From: CAYPYI01 sp964415085
Lineage (GTDB): Bacteria; Bacillota; Clostridia; Tissierellales; Tissierellaceae
Length of the DNA: 12,540 nt
Assembly (NCBI GenBank): GCA_964415085.1
Contig: CAYPYI010000039.1
Location: 1-12,540, forward strand
Reading direction: 5' to 3'
The translations under genes were made by a program, and so were the position numbers. Position 1 is the first letter of the stretch, and the number at the start of each line of letters is the position of its first letter. The notes below the pieces were generated by a model. It saw only the letters and a program-made list of their open reading frames with translations. It was not told where the DNA came from and did not search any database. Shown here piece after piece: positions 7,601-12,540 of this stretch.

Positions 7601-7782
7601 ATGTTTTAGATAATATAAATATATATTACAATGGATCAGAAGTAATTCAAGAAGCAGTAAAAGAATATGAAGATTATATAAAAACAGAAACACTAGCTAA
7701 GGAAATAATTTTAGTTGATGAAGTATTAGAAGAAGAAGATTTGAATGGTGAATCAACAGGATTAAAACTTGAAAGATTATAA
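4681..7782 (+). CDS. ileS: Isoleucyl-tRNA synthetase, type 2 (IleRS2), with GIHH in place of HIGH
   Basis: 1033 residues; the ATG follows AAGGAGGATTAGG. It charges tRNA-Ile with isoleucine in the cytosol. The class I catalytic core has the first signature at residues 50-62 and KMSKS at 591-595. The CP1 editing domain includes WTTTPWT at 224-230 and HSAPAFGEDDY from His318. Cysteine pairs at 183/186, 388/391, 460/463 and 501/504 suggest zinc knuckles. The length and the 'PPTANGRPG' and 'SEGIDQTRGWFYSL' segments are those of the eukaryote/archaea-like type-2 enzyme and not of the shorter bacterial type 1 ending in a zinc finger. Type-2 enzymes are generally mupirocin-resistant. The signature residues 56-59 read Gly-Ile-His-His, where HIGH is expected, an exchange of the first and third positions. 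Expression is controlled by the T-box ahead of it. No second ileS is in this window. Confidence 0.97.
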   Translation: MAKFKALSNEPVKDREHKISKYWEEIDLLHKSVETRDEDKPFVFYEGPPTANGRPGIHHVMGRSIKDLTCRYKTMQGYQVKRKAGWDTHGLPVEIEVEKQLNLKNKHDIEEYGVEKFNKACKESVFKYEKQWREMTERMGYLIDLDDPYVTLNNDYIESVWWILDKFFKEGLIYEGHKILPYCTRCGTGLASHEVAQGYEEITSETVVAKFKVKGKENEYFLAWTTTPWTLPSNVALTVNPKEVYVKVKQEDEIYYLAKALATSVIGEDYEVLEEMTGQDMEYMEYEQLLPFVETDKKAFFVTVADYVTMEDGTGIVHSAPAFGEDDYETGQRYNLPVLNPVAQSGEFIETPWKGKFVMDADPEIIEYLRHENKMYKKQRMEHNYPHCWRCKTPLLYYANPSWYIEVTKLKDKLIENNNSVNWYPEHVGEGRFGNWLENLNDWAISRSRYWGTPFPVWKCNDCDHTDSVGSRKELVERAIEDIDESIELHRPYVDNVHLKCDKCGGVMTREKDVVDVWFDSGAMPFAQWHYPFENKDKFDKLFPADFISEGIDQTRGWFYSLLAISTFVTGKAPYKNVLVNDLVLDNEGKKMSKSRGNTVDPFKMFDEYGADVLRWYLVYVSPPWVPTKFDIDGLREIESKFFRSIKNVYNFFSMYANTDEVDPREFFIEYNDRPEIDRWLLSKYNNLLKSVTSDMEIFEITRVVRNIQEFVIEDLSNWYIRRNRRRFWSTELTDDKKSVYNTTYEVLLGITKMIAPFVPFISEELYQNLTGKESVHLDYYPELEEELINENLEEKMDLVRDLVGLGRASRETVKIKVRQPINEVVIDGKYEDMISDLVPLIKEELNVKHVIFENDLSQFMNFSLKPNFPVAGPKLGNKVGPFAGALKKIDAREAVEAFDKGETITVNLQGEDFEIPEEFVEVTIHSKEGFDVTMERNLFIILDTTLTDELLTEGYAREFISKVQTMRRNNDYDVLDNINIYYNGSEVIQEAVKEYEDYIKTETLAKEIILVDEVLEEEDLNGESTGLKLERL

Positions 7783-7789
7783 ATAAAAG

Positions 7790-7818
7790 AATGAGCTGAA
7801 TATTCAGCTCATTTTTAT
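7790..7818. terminator. Terminator after ileS, probably bidirectional
   Basis: ATGAGCTGAA (7791-7800) pairs with TTCAGCTCAT (7803-7812), followed by TTTTTATT on the plus strand; the minus-strand read has a weaker TTCTTTTATTT tail. It separates ileS from the convergent repressor gene. Confidence 0.88.
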
Positions 7819-8012
7819 TATTCAAATATAAATAAGTCTTCAACATGTGCATCTAAAACTCTAGCTATATCTATAGCTAACTTCAAAGAAGGATTATATT
7901 TACTTGCTTCAAGCCTTACTATAGTCTCACGTCTTACCCCAACACGATTTGCTAAATCTTTTTGTGTCATATTAATATTTTCTCTATATCTTTTTACATT
8001 ACAAACAAACAT
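7818..8012 (-). CDS. XRE/Cro-type helix-turn-helix transcriptional regulator
   Basis: 64 residues from the ATG at 8012. That start lies seven bases from AAAGGG, while an in-frame ATG at 8018 is one base from it; the latter would overlap the preceding stop as ATGA, so coupling is possible. Nearly the whole protein is one HTH: 'MTQKDLANRVGVRRETIVRLE' contains the turn and recognition helix, followed by 'NPSLKLAIDIARVLDAHVEDL', the usual end of the short YozG/Cro-like regulators. It should dimerise on a dyad site; a perfect one lies at 8370-8393 over its own operon's transcription start. It is co-transcribed with a small membrane protein, a common pairing for such short XRE regulators in Firmicutes. 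The signal that it senses is unknown. Confidence 0.88.
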   Translation of the reverse strand: MFVCNVKRYRENINMTQKDLANRVGVRRETIVRLEASKYNPSLKLAIDIARVLDAHVEDLFIFE

Positions 8013-8014
8013 AA

Positions 8015-8212
8015 TCATTCCCTTTCATAATACAAAATTAATAAAGGTTTTAGAAAAAAACTAATTGTGTATAAAATAGAACCTGTTAATAATACAATTT
8101 CTCTTGAAATGTTTCTATCTAGTAGAAAAAGTATAGTAAATGCTGTAAGTGCAAAGTATAAAGATAGTACATTGCTTGCTTTTATAAAATTTTCCTTAAG
8201 TCTTTCATCCAT
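8015..8212 (-). CDS. Small membrane protein, C-terminal piece of a frame-split gene
   Basis: 65 residues with two likely membrane segments, about 17-31 ('LYFALTAFTILFLL') and 38-60. The start ATG overlaps by one base the stop of the preceding small frame (TAATG), and no independent ribosome site is seen. The sequence 'MDERLKENFIKAS' is not a typical beginning. It resembles the internal DERL-EN-KA segment after the second membrane helix in the DUF3796-like proteins that often accompany short XRE regulators. Reading this frame upstream of its ATG stays open back to a TAA near 8287 and gives 'FFSWFIWNKIDYDL', which continues naturally into MDERL. I therefore think that this is the back half of a gene whose front half is at 8212-8355, disrupted or slipped at a run of seven T. 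Translation by coupling as a separate subunit remains possible. Confidence 0.6.
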   Translation of the reverse strand: MDERLKENFIKASNVLSLYFALTAFTILFLLDRNISREIVLLTGSILYTISFFLKPLLILYYERE

Positions 8213-8355
8213 TAAATCATAATCGATTTTATTCCAAATAAACCAAGAAAAAAAGAAAAGAATATTATAAAAAAATAGTTTTTATCTCCATTATGCTTTG
8301 GTATAAAAGATAAAAATCCTAAAAAACCAAATAAACCAAATAATTTATTTTTCAA
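8212..8355 (-). CDS. Small membrane protein, N-terminal piece of a frame-split gene
   Basis: A 47-codon frame starting at TTG (8355-8353) six bases after a strong AAGGAGG ribosome site. It reads 'KNKLFGLFGFLGFLSFIP', 'KHNGDKNYFFIIFFSFF' and then 'LGLFGIKSIMI' to a TAA at 8214-8212. The GFLGFL repeat start is typical of DUF3796-like membrane proteins beside XRE regulators. The coding strand has two T7 runs (8269-8275 and 8248-8254). One extra T in the second would change the end to 'FFSWFIWNKIDYDLMDERL' and fuse this piece with the next, giving one protein of about 113 residues. The start has good support; whether the gene is broken, misread in sequencing or decoded by slippage cannot be told. 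Confidence 0.55.
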   Translation of the reverse strand: MKNKLFGLFGFLGFLSFIPKHNGDKNYFFIIFFSFFLGLFGIKSIMI

Positions 8356-8369
8356 TATAATTCCTCCTT

Positions 8370-8393
8370 AAAAGTGATATATTTATCACTTTT
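8370..8393. promoter_or_regulatory. Dyad operator, probable target of the XRE regulator
   Basis: AAAAGTGATA (8370-8379) and TATCACTTTT (8384-8393) are perfect inverted copies separated by four bases. The site lies between the minus-strand -10 box and the ribosome site of the small membrane gene, so it covers the expected transcription start. This position is that of an autorepressor site. It could also form a hairpin in RNA, but no T-run follows. Confidence 0.6.
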
Positions 8394-8394
8394 A

Positions 8395-8400
8395 ATTATA
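8395..8400 (-). promoter_or_regulatory. -10 box of the membrane protein/XRE operon
   Basis: TATAAT on the minus strand at 8400-8395, directly upstream of the dyad operator. The -35 region at 17-base spacing reads TATTCT, which is weak, so activation or a low basal level is possible. Confidence 0.55.
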
Positions 8401-8476
8401 GTATAAATGACATAATAAGAATAGTATATATTAAAATTAAAAGTAGTGGGTATACATAATATCTAGGAGGGATATT

Positions 8477-9019
8477 ATGCAAAGACTTAATAGAGTTAGA
8501 TGGTTATCATTAGTTGCAGGTATATTACTAATAGCTTTAAGCATAATAAATATGCTTAATCCTGTAGAGTTTACGGTAAGTTTAGTTACTTTCTTTGCAG
8601 CATCTTTAATCGTTTTAGGAGTTATAAGAATAATTAGGTATTTTTCCTGGACTGTTTTTTCAACGGGAAGTTTTTTAATTGGTGGAATATTAGATGTACT
8701 ATTGGGAGTTTTAATGTTAAAAAATAAGTTAGCTTCAGTGCAAGTATTACTTATATTAGTTGGATTTTGGGTATTAACAAATGCTATATATCAAATAGCA
8801 ATTTCAATTGATTTTAAGAAAATAGGAATAAAAAATTGGTGGATAGATCTACTAACAGGGATAATTGGTGTAATAATGGGGATAATGTTACTTGGAGATT
8901 TTGGATTATCAACATACTTTACTGCAGTTTTAATCTCAGTATATACACTAATGTTTGGAATAGCATTTATATCAACATTCTTTGGAATTACAAAATTTAT
9001 GAAATATACAAAATACTAA
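8477..9019 (+). CDS. DUF308/HdeD-family membrane protein
   Basis: 180 residues, mostly hydrophobic, with about six membrane segments in three pairs. Each pair has a short polar turn, for example 'SLVAGILLIALSIINML', 'GGILDVLLGVLMLKNK' and 'LLTGIIGVIMGIMLLG'. The repeated G-x-L-x-(L/I)-x-x-G pattern is typical of the DUF308/HdeD family. Members related to E. coli HdeD are inner-membrane proteins linked to acid resistance, but most Firmicute members have no known function, so a role in acid stress is not claimed. The ATG follows AGGAGGG at about six bases. It is transcribed away from the XRE operon and has its own terminator; no clear promoter was identified in 8401-8460. Confidence 0.82.
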   Translation: MQRLNRVRWLSLVAGILLIALSIINMLNPVEFTVSLVTFFAASLIVLGVIRIIRYFSWTVFSTGSFLIGGILDVLLGVLMLKNKLASVQVLLILVGFWVLTNAIYQIAISIDFKKIGIKNWWIDLLTGIIGVIMGIMLLGDFGLSTYFTAVLISVYTLMFGIAFISTFFGITKFMKYTKY

Positions 9020-9025
9020 AATTTG

Positions 9026-9053
9026 AGGGAAGATTAAATTCTTCCCTTTTTTT
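9026..9053 (+). terminator. Terminator after the DUF308 gene
   Basis: AGGGAAGA (9026-9033) pairs with TCTTCCCT (9040-9047) over a six-base loop and continues into a run of T to 9053. Confidence 0.93.
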
Positions 9054-9083
9054 CTGAATAAATACATAAAAAAATACTAATTC

Positions 9084-9092
9084 TGATATAAT
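9084..9092 (+). promoter_or_regulatory. Extended -10 promoter of the GTPase operon
   Basis: TGATATAAT forms an extended -10 (TGn-TATAAT) at 9084-9092. No consensus -35 is seen, which is usual for extended -10 promoters. The predicted start is near 9099, giving a short leader before the AGAGGTGG ribosome site and the ATG at 9121. Confidence 0.6.
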
Positions 9093-9120
9093 AGTATAAA
9101 GAATACAAAGAGGTGGTAAA

Positions 9121-10389
9121 ATGGCCATAGATAAAAACAAAACAAGTAAATTATTAGAAGATATAGATAAGCTATATAATTTAATTTCAAAGCCTTTACC
9201 AAAAGATGCTAAAAAATTTATAGAAGATAAGGTAATGGCACCCTTATATGAAATGGTAAATGAGCTAATTGTATCAAGTAGAGCACCTATAATATTCACA
9301 ATGGGAAGATCAGGTCATGGAAAATCTTCATTAATAAATGCACTAGCAAATAGAGATGTAGCTGAGGTAGGAGATATAAAACCAACAACTGCTGAATCAG
9401 TAGTTCATGAAATTAAATTTGAAGATAAATATTCTAATTGGACGGTAATAGATAGTAGAGGAATATTTGAAACTACAACACCAGAAGGTGGATTAGAATT
9501 AGATGTAGAGAAATTATTAATAGACGATATAATAAAATATAAACCAGATATAATTCTTCATGTTATAAATGCAACAGAAGTAAGAAATTTAGCTAATGAT
9601 TTAAAATTATTTGAAAGAATAAAAAAAGAAATAGATAAAAAAATTCAAAAAGATATTCCAGTTATATTGGTATTAAATAAGGTTGATACATTAGGTAATC
9701 CAAGACACTGGCCTATAAGTGAATTTAAAGATAAAGAAGAATTAATAAATAAGTTAAATGAATATATGTTAAAAGATGTTTTAGATATTAATAGATATAA
9801 ATTTTTAGATGATGATGAGAAGGCAAGAGGTATAGAGATAATAAATAGCAATTATTTAGGAATAGTTCCAGTATGTAGTTTAAGAGAAGATGAATGGAAT
9901 ATAGATACTCTATCTAACTTAATAGGCAAACATATTCCAAACGAAACCTTACTTGATTTTTACCAAGCACAAGGAAGGAAAGATCAACTAAGAGAATTAT
10001 CAGATAAGGTTATTAATTTATTTTCAACTGTAGCAGGTGGTATTGCACTAAGTCCAATACCAATAGCAGATACTTTAATACTAACGCCTTTACAACTGTT
10101 AATGATAAGTATAATAGGGGGTCTTTCTTGTAAAGAATTTAGTAAAGAAACTGCTTTTGAGTATTTAGCGGCAGCAGGAATAAATTTGGGCGCTGCAATG
10201 GGCCTTAGAACAATAGCTCAGCAAGTAAGTAAATTAGTACCAGGAATAGGAAACTTAAGTTCAAGTGCCATAGCAGCAAGTGGTACTTTTGCAATAGGTA
10301 AATCATCAGAAGCTTATTTTTTTGGTGGTGAAATAAAAAGTTTAAAAGAATACCAAAAAGAATATAAAGAAAAAGAAAAAGAAAAATAA
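9121..10389 (+). CDS. Membrane-associated Era/YfjP-like GTPase with DUF697-type C-terminus
   Basis: 422 residues. The GTPase motifs are complete: P-loop GRSGHGKS (62-69), switch threonines about 89-90 (KPTTAE), DSRG (111-114) and NKVD (186-189). An N-terminal helical stretch of about 50 residues precedes the G domain. The C-terminal third, from about 295, is hydrophobic: 'VAGGIALSPIPIADTLILTP' followed by 'LLMISIIGGLSC' and further alanine/glycine-rich helices. This matches the DUF697 type of membrane-inserting helical domain. The last residues are a charged Lys/Glu tail. Proteins of this build belong to the dynamin-like or IRG-like/YeeP group of GTPases, thought to act at membranes. The exact role is unknown. 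It is first in a four-gene operon; the next start is 11 bases after its stop, and its partners are two small cysteine-rich proteins. Confidence 0.83.
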   Translation: MAIDKNKTSKLLEDIDKLYNLISKPLPKDAKKFIEDKVMAPLYEMVNELIVSSRAPIIFTMGRSGHGKSSLINALANRDVAEVGDIKPTTAESVVHEIKFEDKYSNWTVIDSRGIFETTTPEGGLELDVEKLLIDDIIKYKPDIILHVINATEVRNLANDLKLFERIKKEIDKKIQKDIPVILVLNKVDTLGNPRHWPISEFKDKEELINKLNEYMLKDVLDINRYKFLDDDEKARGIEIINSNYLGIVPVCSLREDEWNIDTLSNLIGKHIPNETLLDFYQAQGRKDQLRELSDKVINLFSTVAGGIALSPIPIADTLILTPLQLLMISIIGGLSCKEFSKETAFEYLAAAGINLGAAMGLRTIAQQVSKLVPGIGNLSSSAIAASGTFAIGKSSEAYFFGGEIKSLKEYQKEYKEKEKEK

Positions 10390-10400
10390 GAGGTGTTAAG

Positions 10401-10601
10401 ATGCAAAAACTTGAAGAACATAGAATATGTCCCATATGTGGAAAAGATAATGGTTGTATAATAGGCAATAAGGATTGTTGGTGCACTACTTTTGATTTTC
10501 CAGAAGGATTAATTGAGAAAGTTCCAGTAGAAAAAAGAGGTAAAGTGTGTATTTGTAAAGATTGTGCATTAGAATATATAGAAGAAAATAAATCGGAATA
10601 G
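10401..10601 (+). CDS. Cysteine-rich CWC-family protein
   Basis: 66 residues, preceded by AAGAGGTG. Eight cysteines lie at 10, 13, 19, 26, 28, 50, 52 and 55. The order CPICGKDNGC, then CWC, then a Pro-rich link 'VPVEKRGKVCICKDC' is the full pattern of the small cysteine-rich CWC family. These are thought to bind zinc or another metal; no enzymatic activity is known. No signal or membrane segment is present. The gene lies between the GTPase and a zinc-ribbon gene with 8-11 base gaps, so the three are made together. A role as metal-binding adaptor for the GTPase is a guess from the arrangement only. Confidence 0.85.
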   Translation: MQKLEEHRICPICGKDNGCIIGNKDCWCTTFDFPEGLIEKVPVEKRGKVCICKDCALEYIEENKSE

Positions 10602-10609
10602 GTGGTAAT

Positions 10610-10984
10610 ATGTTTTTTCTGATGGGAGTTAAAAACAATAGAGAAGAACTAGATTTAAAGCAAACTGTAATTTGTGATAATTGTGGTTCATATGGTAGAC
10701 TTACATGTTATATGGATTTTAAACAACTTAGTATATTTTTTATACCAATAATAAAATGGGATAAAGAGTATTATATAAAAACATCATGCTGTAAAAGTAT
10801 TTATAGAATTGATAGAAGTACAGGATATGATATAGAAAGAGGAAAAGATGTAAATGTAGATCTTTCTAAATATAAGCCAATAAATAAAACATATTATCAT
10901 AATAAGAATGAATGTAGGCATTGTGGATATGTATTAAATAAAGAATACAAATACTGTCCAAACTGTGGAAAAGAAATTAATTGA
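10610..10984 (+). CDS. Zinc-ribbon protein with N-terminal zinc-ribbon_15-like domain
   Basis: 124 residues; AGGTGG lies about seven bases before the ATG. The first part, 1-85, carries 'GVKNNREELDLKQTVICDNC' and later 'FFIPIIKWDKEYYIKTSCC', which together are the marks of the zinc-ribbon family that begins with a short hydrophobic G-x-x-x-x-E strand. Its cysteines are 22, 25, 60 and 61. The second part is a plain C-terminal zinc ribbon, with Cys102/105 and Cys116/119 in CRHCGY and CPNCGK. The hydrophobic segment around 40-48 is short and probably belongs to the fold and not to a membrane helix. The function is unknown; it may bind a partner protein or RNA. Its stop lies 10 bases before the YhaM start. 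Confidence 0.82.
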   Translation: MFFLMGVKNNREELDLKQTVICDNCGSYGRLTCYMDFKQLSIFFIPIIKWDKEYYIKTSCCKSIYRIDRSTGYDIERGKDVNVDLSKYKPINKTYYHNKNECRHCGYVLNKEYKYCPNCGKEIN

Positions 10985-10994
10985 GGTGGAGAAA

Positions 10995-12023
10995 ATGACT
11001 TTAGATAAATTAAAAGTAGGACAAAAATTTTCAGGAGTTGTACAAATTAGAAGTGTATCTTTAAGAGAAACAAAAGGTGGAGACCCTTATGTATTTATTA
11101 AAGCAGGAGATATTACTGGAGATATAATGATTAAAGTATGGTCAGTTAATAAAGAACTAGCTGATATTTTAGTAAATAATGCGGTTGGTGGATTTTTAGA
11201 ATTAAATGAACTTCTTATTGGAGAATACCAAGGAAACTTAGAATTAACATCTAGAGGTGGTAGAGATGTTAAGTTTGTATCTAAAGAAGAAATGGAACAA
11301 AGAGATGATTTTGACATACAAGATTATACAATAGGTGCTCCATTTAAAATGACAGAAATGTTAAATAAGATTGAAAAAGATATAGATAATGAAATTGTAA
11401 ATGACGATGTTCAAAGGTTAGTAAAGCATTTATGGAATAAATATAATGATAAATTTAAAACACATCCTGCTGCAATTTCAATTCATCATGACTATGAAGA
11501 GGGTCTTTTATTTCATACCTATAATATGCTTCAAGTAGGTAAAAGTCTATGCAAATTTTATCCAGTTGTAAATAAAAGTCTGCTTCTTGCAGGTATAATT
11601 CTACATGATATGGGAAAAATAATAGAATATAGTGTGGATGAAGAAACAGGAGGATATGATTACTCTACAGAGGGTAGCTTAATAGGTCATATTTCACTTA
11701 TGTCTGCAGAAATTCAAAATGTTGGAAGAGAACTGGGTGTTGATGAAGAGGTTATTTTAAATTTAATGCATTTAGTATTATCACATCATGGTAACTTAGA
11801 ATGGGGTAGTCCTGTAGTACCTAAAACTCCAGAGGCGATAATGCTTCATCATATAGATAGCCTAGATTCTAAAATGGAACAAGTAAGAAGTGCCTTTATA
11901 GGAGTAGATAAGGGAGAACATACTAATAGAATATTTGGCCTTGGAAATATTCAGTTATATAATCCAAATGTAATAGAAGAGGATAAAGAGACTATTCAAA
12001 TTAGATTTGATGATTTATATTAA
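10995..12023 (+). CDS. yhaM: 3'-5' exoribonuclease YhaM family
   Basis: 342 residues from the ATG at 10995, chosen because GAGGTGG ends a few bases before it; a longer in-frame ATG at 10965 would lie inside the preceding gene. YhaM trims RNA from the 3' end in low-G+C Gram-positives and needs divalent metal. Residues 1-95 form an OB-fold nucleic-acid-binding domain ('GDPYVFIKAGDITGDI'). Residues 160-300 form an HD domain: His174 in LLFHTYN, His204-Asp205 in ILHDMGK, His232 in IGHIS, His264/265 in LSHHG and Asp288 in HHIDSLDSK. The length is a little above the roughly 314 residues of the Bacillus protein. It is last in the operon with the GTPase and the two cysteine-rich proteins, an arrangement that may link RNA turnover to them, although gene order alone proves no contact. 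Confidence 0.93.
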   Translation: MTLDKLKVGQKFSGVVQIRSVSLRETKGGDPYVFIKAGDITGDIMIKVWSVNKELADILVNNAVGGFLELNELLIGEYQGNLELTSRGGRDVKFVSKEEMEQRDDFDIQDYTIGAPFKMTEMLNKIEKDIDNEIVNDDVQRLVKHLWNKYNDKFKTHPAAISIHHDYEEGLLFHTYNMLQVGKSLCKFYPVVNKSLLLAGIILHDMGKIIEYSVDEETGGYDYSTEGSLIGHISLMSAEIQNVGRELGVDEEVILNLMHLVLSHHGNLEWGSPVVPKTPEAIMLHHIDSLDSKMEQVRSAFIGVDKGEHTNRIFGLGNIQLYNPNVIEEDKETIQIRFDDLY

Positions 12024-12055
12024 TTTTAAAAGATATAAGATGAATATAATTAGAT

Positions 12056-12108
12056 AAAAATTGAAATAATAAATCCACATCTCTATTTGTTTTATTATTA
12101 CAATTTTT
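12056..12108 (+). repeat. Long AT-only inverted repeat downstream of yhaM, possible terminator
   Basis: 12056-12073 and 12091-12108 pair over 18 positions with one A-A mismatch and a 17-base loop; the right arm ends in a run of T. It begins 32 bases after the yhaM stop and may act as a first, weaker terminator or 3' stabilising hairpin. A shorter 6-bp hairpin (12117-12122 with 12127-12132) follows without a T-run. Confidence 0.5.
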
Positions 12109-12164
12109 TAAGTAAGTCTTTAAAAATAAAGATAAGTTTAATAGATTATTAGATTTTAGCTATA

Positions 12165-12215
12165 AAAAACACCTTTGGATTAAATATATTTATATTTAAA
12201 ATCAAAGGTGTTTTT
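12165..12215. terminator. Terminator shared by yhaM and sfsA, bidirectional
   Basis: AAAAACACCTTTG (12165-12177) pairs with CAAAGGTGTTTTT (12203-12215), with an AT-rich loop that can itself pair. The A-run on one side and the T-run on the other make it a terminator for both strands, between the two convergent genes. Confidence 0.85.
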
Positions 12216-12222
12216 ATTATGT

Positions 12223-12540
12223 TTAATCTAATATAACAGGGATTTCTTTATTTATTATTATATTATCTTCTGTAACTATAGAGTCATAAGCAATTATATT
12301 AACATTATTTTCATTTGCATATAAAATAGCTTCATAAAAATCAGGGTCCATTTTCTTATTAACTTTAAAAATGTGTGGCCCTTTCATTTGTATTAAAAAG
12401 AAAATAGTTCCTTCATAGCCATTTTTAACAGCATCGACCATTTCATAAACATGCTTAGTACCTCTTACAGTAGGTGCATCAGGGAACATACTAACCCCAT
12501 CATTTTCTAGAGTTACACCTTTTATTTCAATAAATCCTTT
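12223..12540 (-). CDS. sfsA: SfsA family protein, C-terminal part (partial)
   Basis: The frame is open from its TAA stop to the window end, so the start lies beyond base 12540; 105 codons are visible where the whole protein usually has about 230. The visible order is 'GFIEIKGVTLENDG', then 'MFPDAPTVRGTKHVYEM', then 'GTIFFLIQM', 'DPDFYEAILYA' and 'VNIIAYD'. These are the conserved C-terminal motifs of SfsA: the FPDAPT-RG-KH segment, the hydrophobic strand and the D-x-x-F-x-x-A-L helix. SfsA was named for stimulating sugar fermentation in E. coli and has a nuclease-like fold with DNA binding reported; its role in Firmicutes is not settled. An internal Met at 12489 is not the real start, as conserved family sequence continues upstream of it. 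Confidence 0.93.
   Translation of the reverse strand, partial: KGFIEIKGVTLENDGVSMFPDAPTVRGTKHVYEMVDAVKNGYEGTIFFLIQMKGPHIFKVNKKMDPDFYEAILYANENNVNIIAYDSIVTEDNIIINKEIPVILD

Noticed and set aside
8836..9057. Plus-strand frame overlapping the DUF308 gene
   Set aside because: It is in another frame of a good membrane-protein gene, has no ribosome site and runs through the terminator.
10965..10994. Ten-codon longer start for yhaM
   Set aside because: It lies inside the zinc-ribbon gene, adds no family sequence and the GAGGTGG site serves the ATG at 10995.
1..12540. Mobile element, CRISPR array, tRNA or rRNA
   Set aside because: No transposase, integrase, regularly spaced direct repeats, tRNA-like cloverleaf or rRNA sequence was seen on reading; the gene content is chromosomal in type.

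Overview
The window is very AT-rich DNA with short intergenic gaps, strong AGGAGG-type ribosome sites, occasional TTG starts, many U-tailed hairpin terminators and a T-box leader. Together with an exported flavin-dependent fumarate-reductase-like lipoprotein and YhaM, this points to a low-G+C anaerobic Firmicute of the class Clostridia. A genus cannot be fixed from the sequence alone. No tRNA, rRNA, CRISPR array, transposase or phage gene is visible; it reads as ordinary chromosome.

Layout. (1) 1-1830, plus strand: the tail of an HI0933/BaiN-type flavoprotein, a COG4091-type NAD(P)-dependent oxidoreductase with a C-terminal SAF domain, and a small CGGC-family cysteine protein joined to it by a TTGA overlap; a terminator closes the unit. 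(2) 2032-3967: one gene for an FMN/FAD lipoprotein reductase with its own promoter, a palindrome over the -35 and a Rex-like site just after the predicted transcription start. (3) 3975-4208, minus strand: a small DUF2007 protein. (4) 4370-7817: promoter, isoleucine T-box and ileS, encoding a type-2 isoleucyl-tRNA synthetase whose HIGH motif reads GIHH. (5) 7818-8400, minus strand: an apparently autoregulated operon with a small membrane protein, split into two frames at a T7 tract, and an XRE repressor; a dyad operator follows its -10 box. (6) 8477-9053: a DUF308/HdeD-type membrane protein. (7) 9084-12215: a four-gene operon of a DUF697-type membrane-associated GTPase, a CWC cysteine-rich protein, a two-module zinc-ribbon protein and the YhaM 3'-5' exoribonuclease. 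(8) 12223-12540, minus strand: the C-terminal part of SfsA, cut by the window end.

The most notable points are the swapped HIGH motif of the IleRS, a feature linked to mupirocin hyper-resistance in some type-2 enzymes; the T7-tract frameshift that divides what looks like a single membrane gene next to its repressor; the candidate Rex site on the exported reductase, with an altered flavinylation motif in its product; and the GTPase/CWC/zinc-ribbon operon of unassigned function. I saw no clear multi-gene system that is wholly new; the last operon is the best candidate for an uncharacterised partnership.
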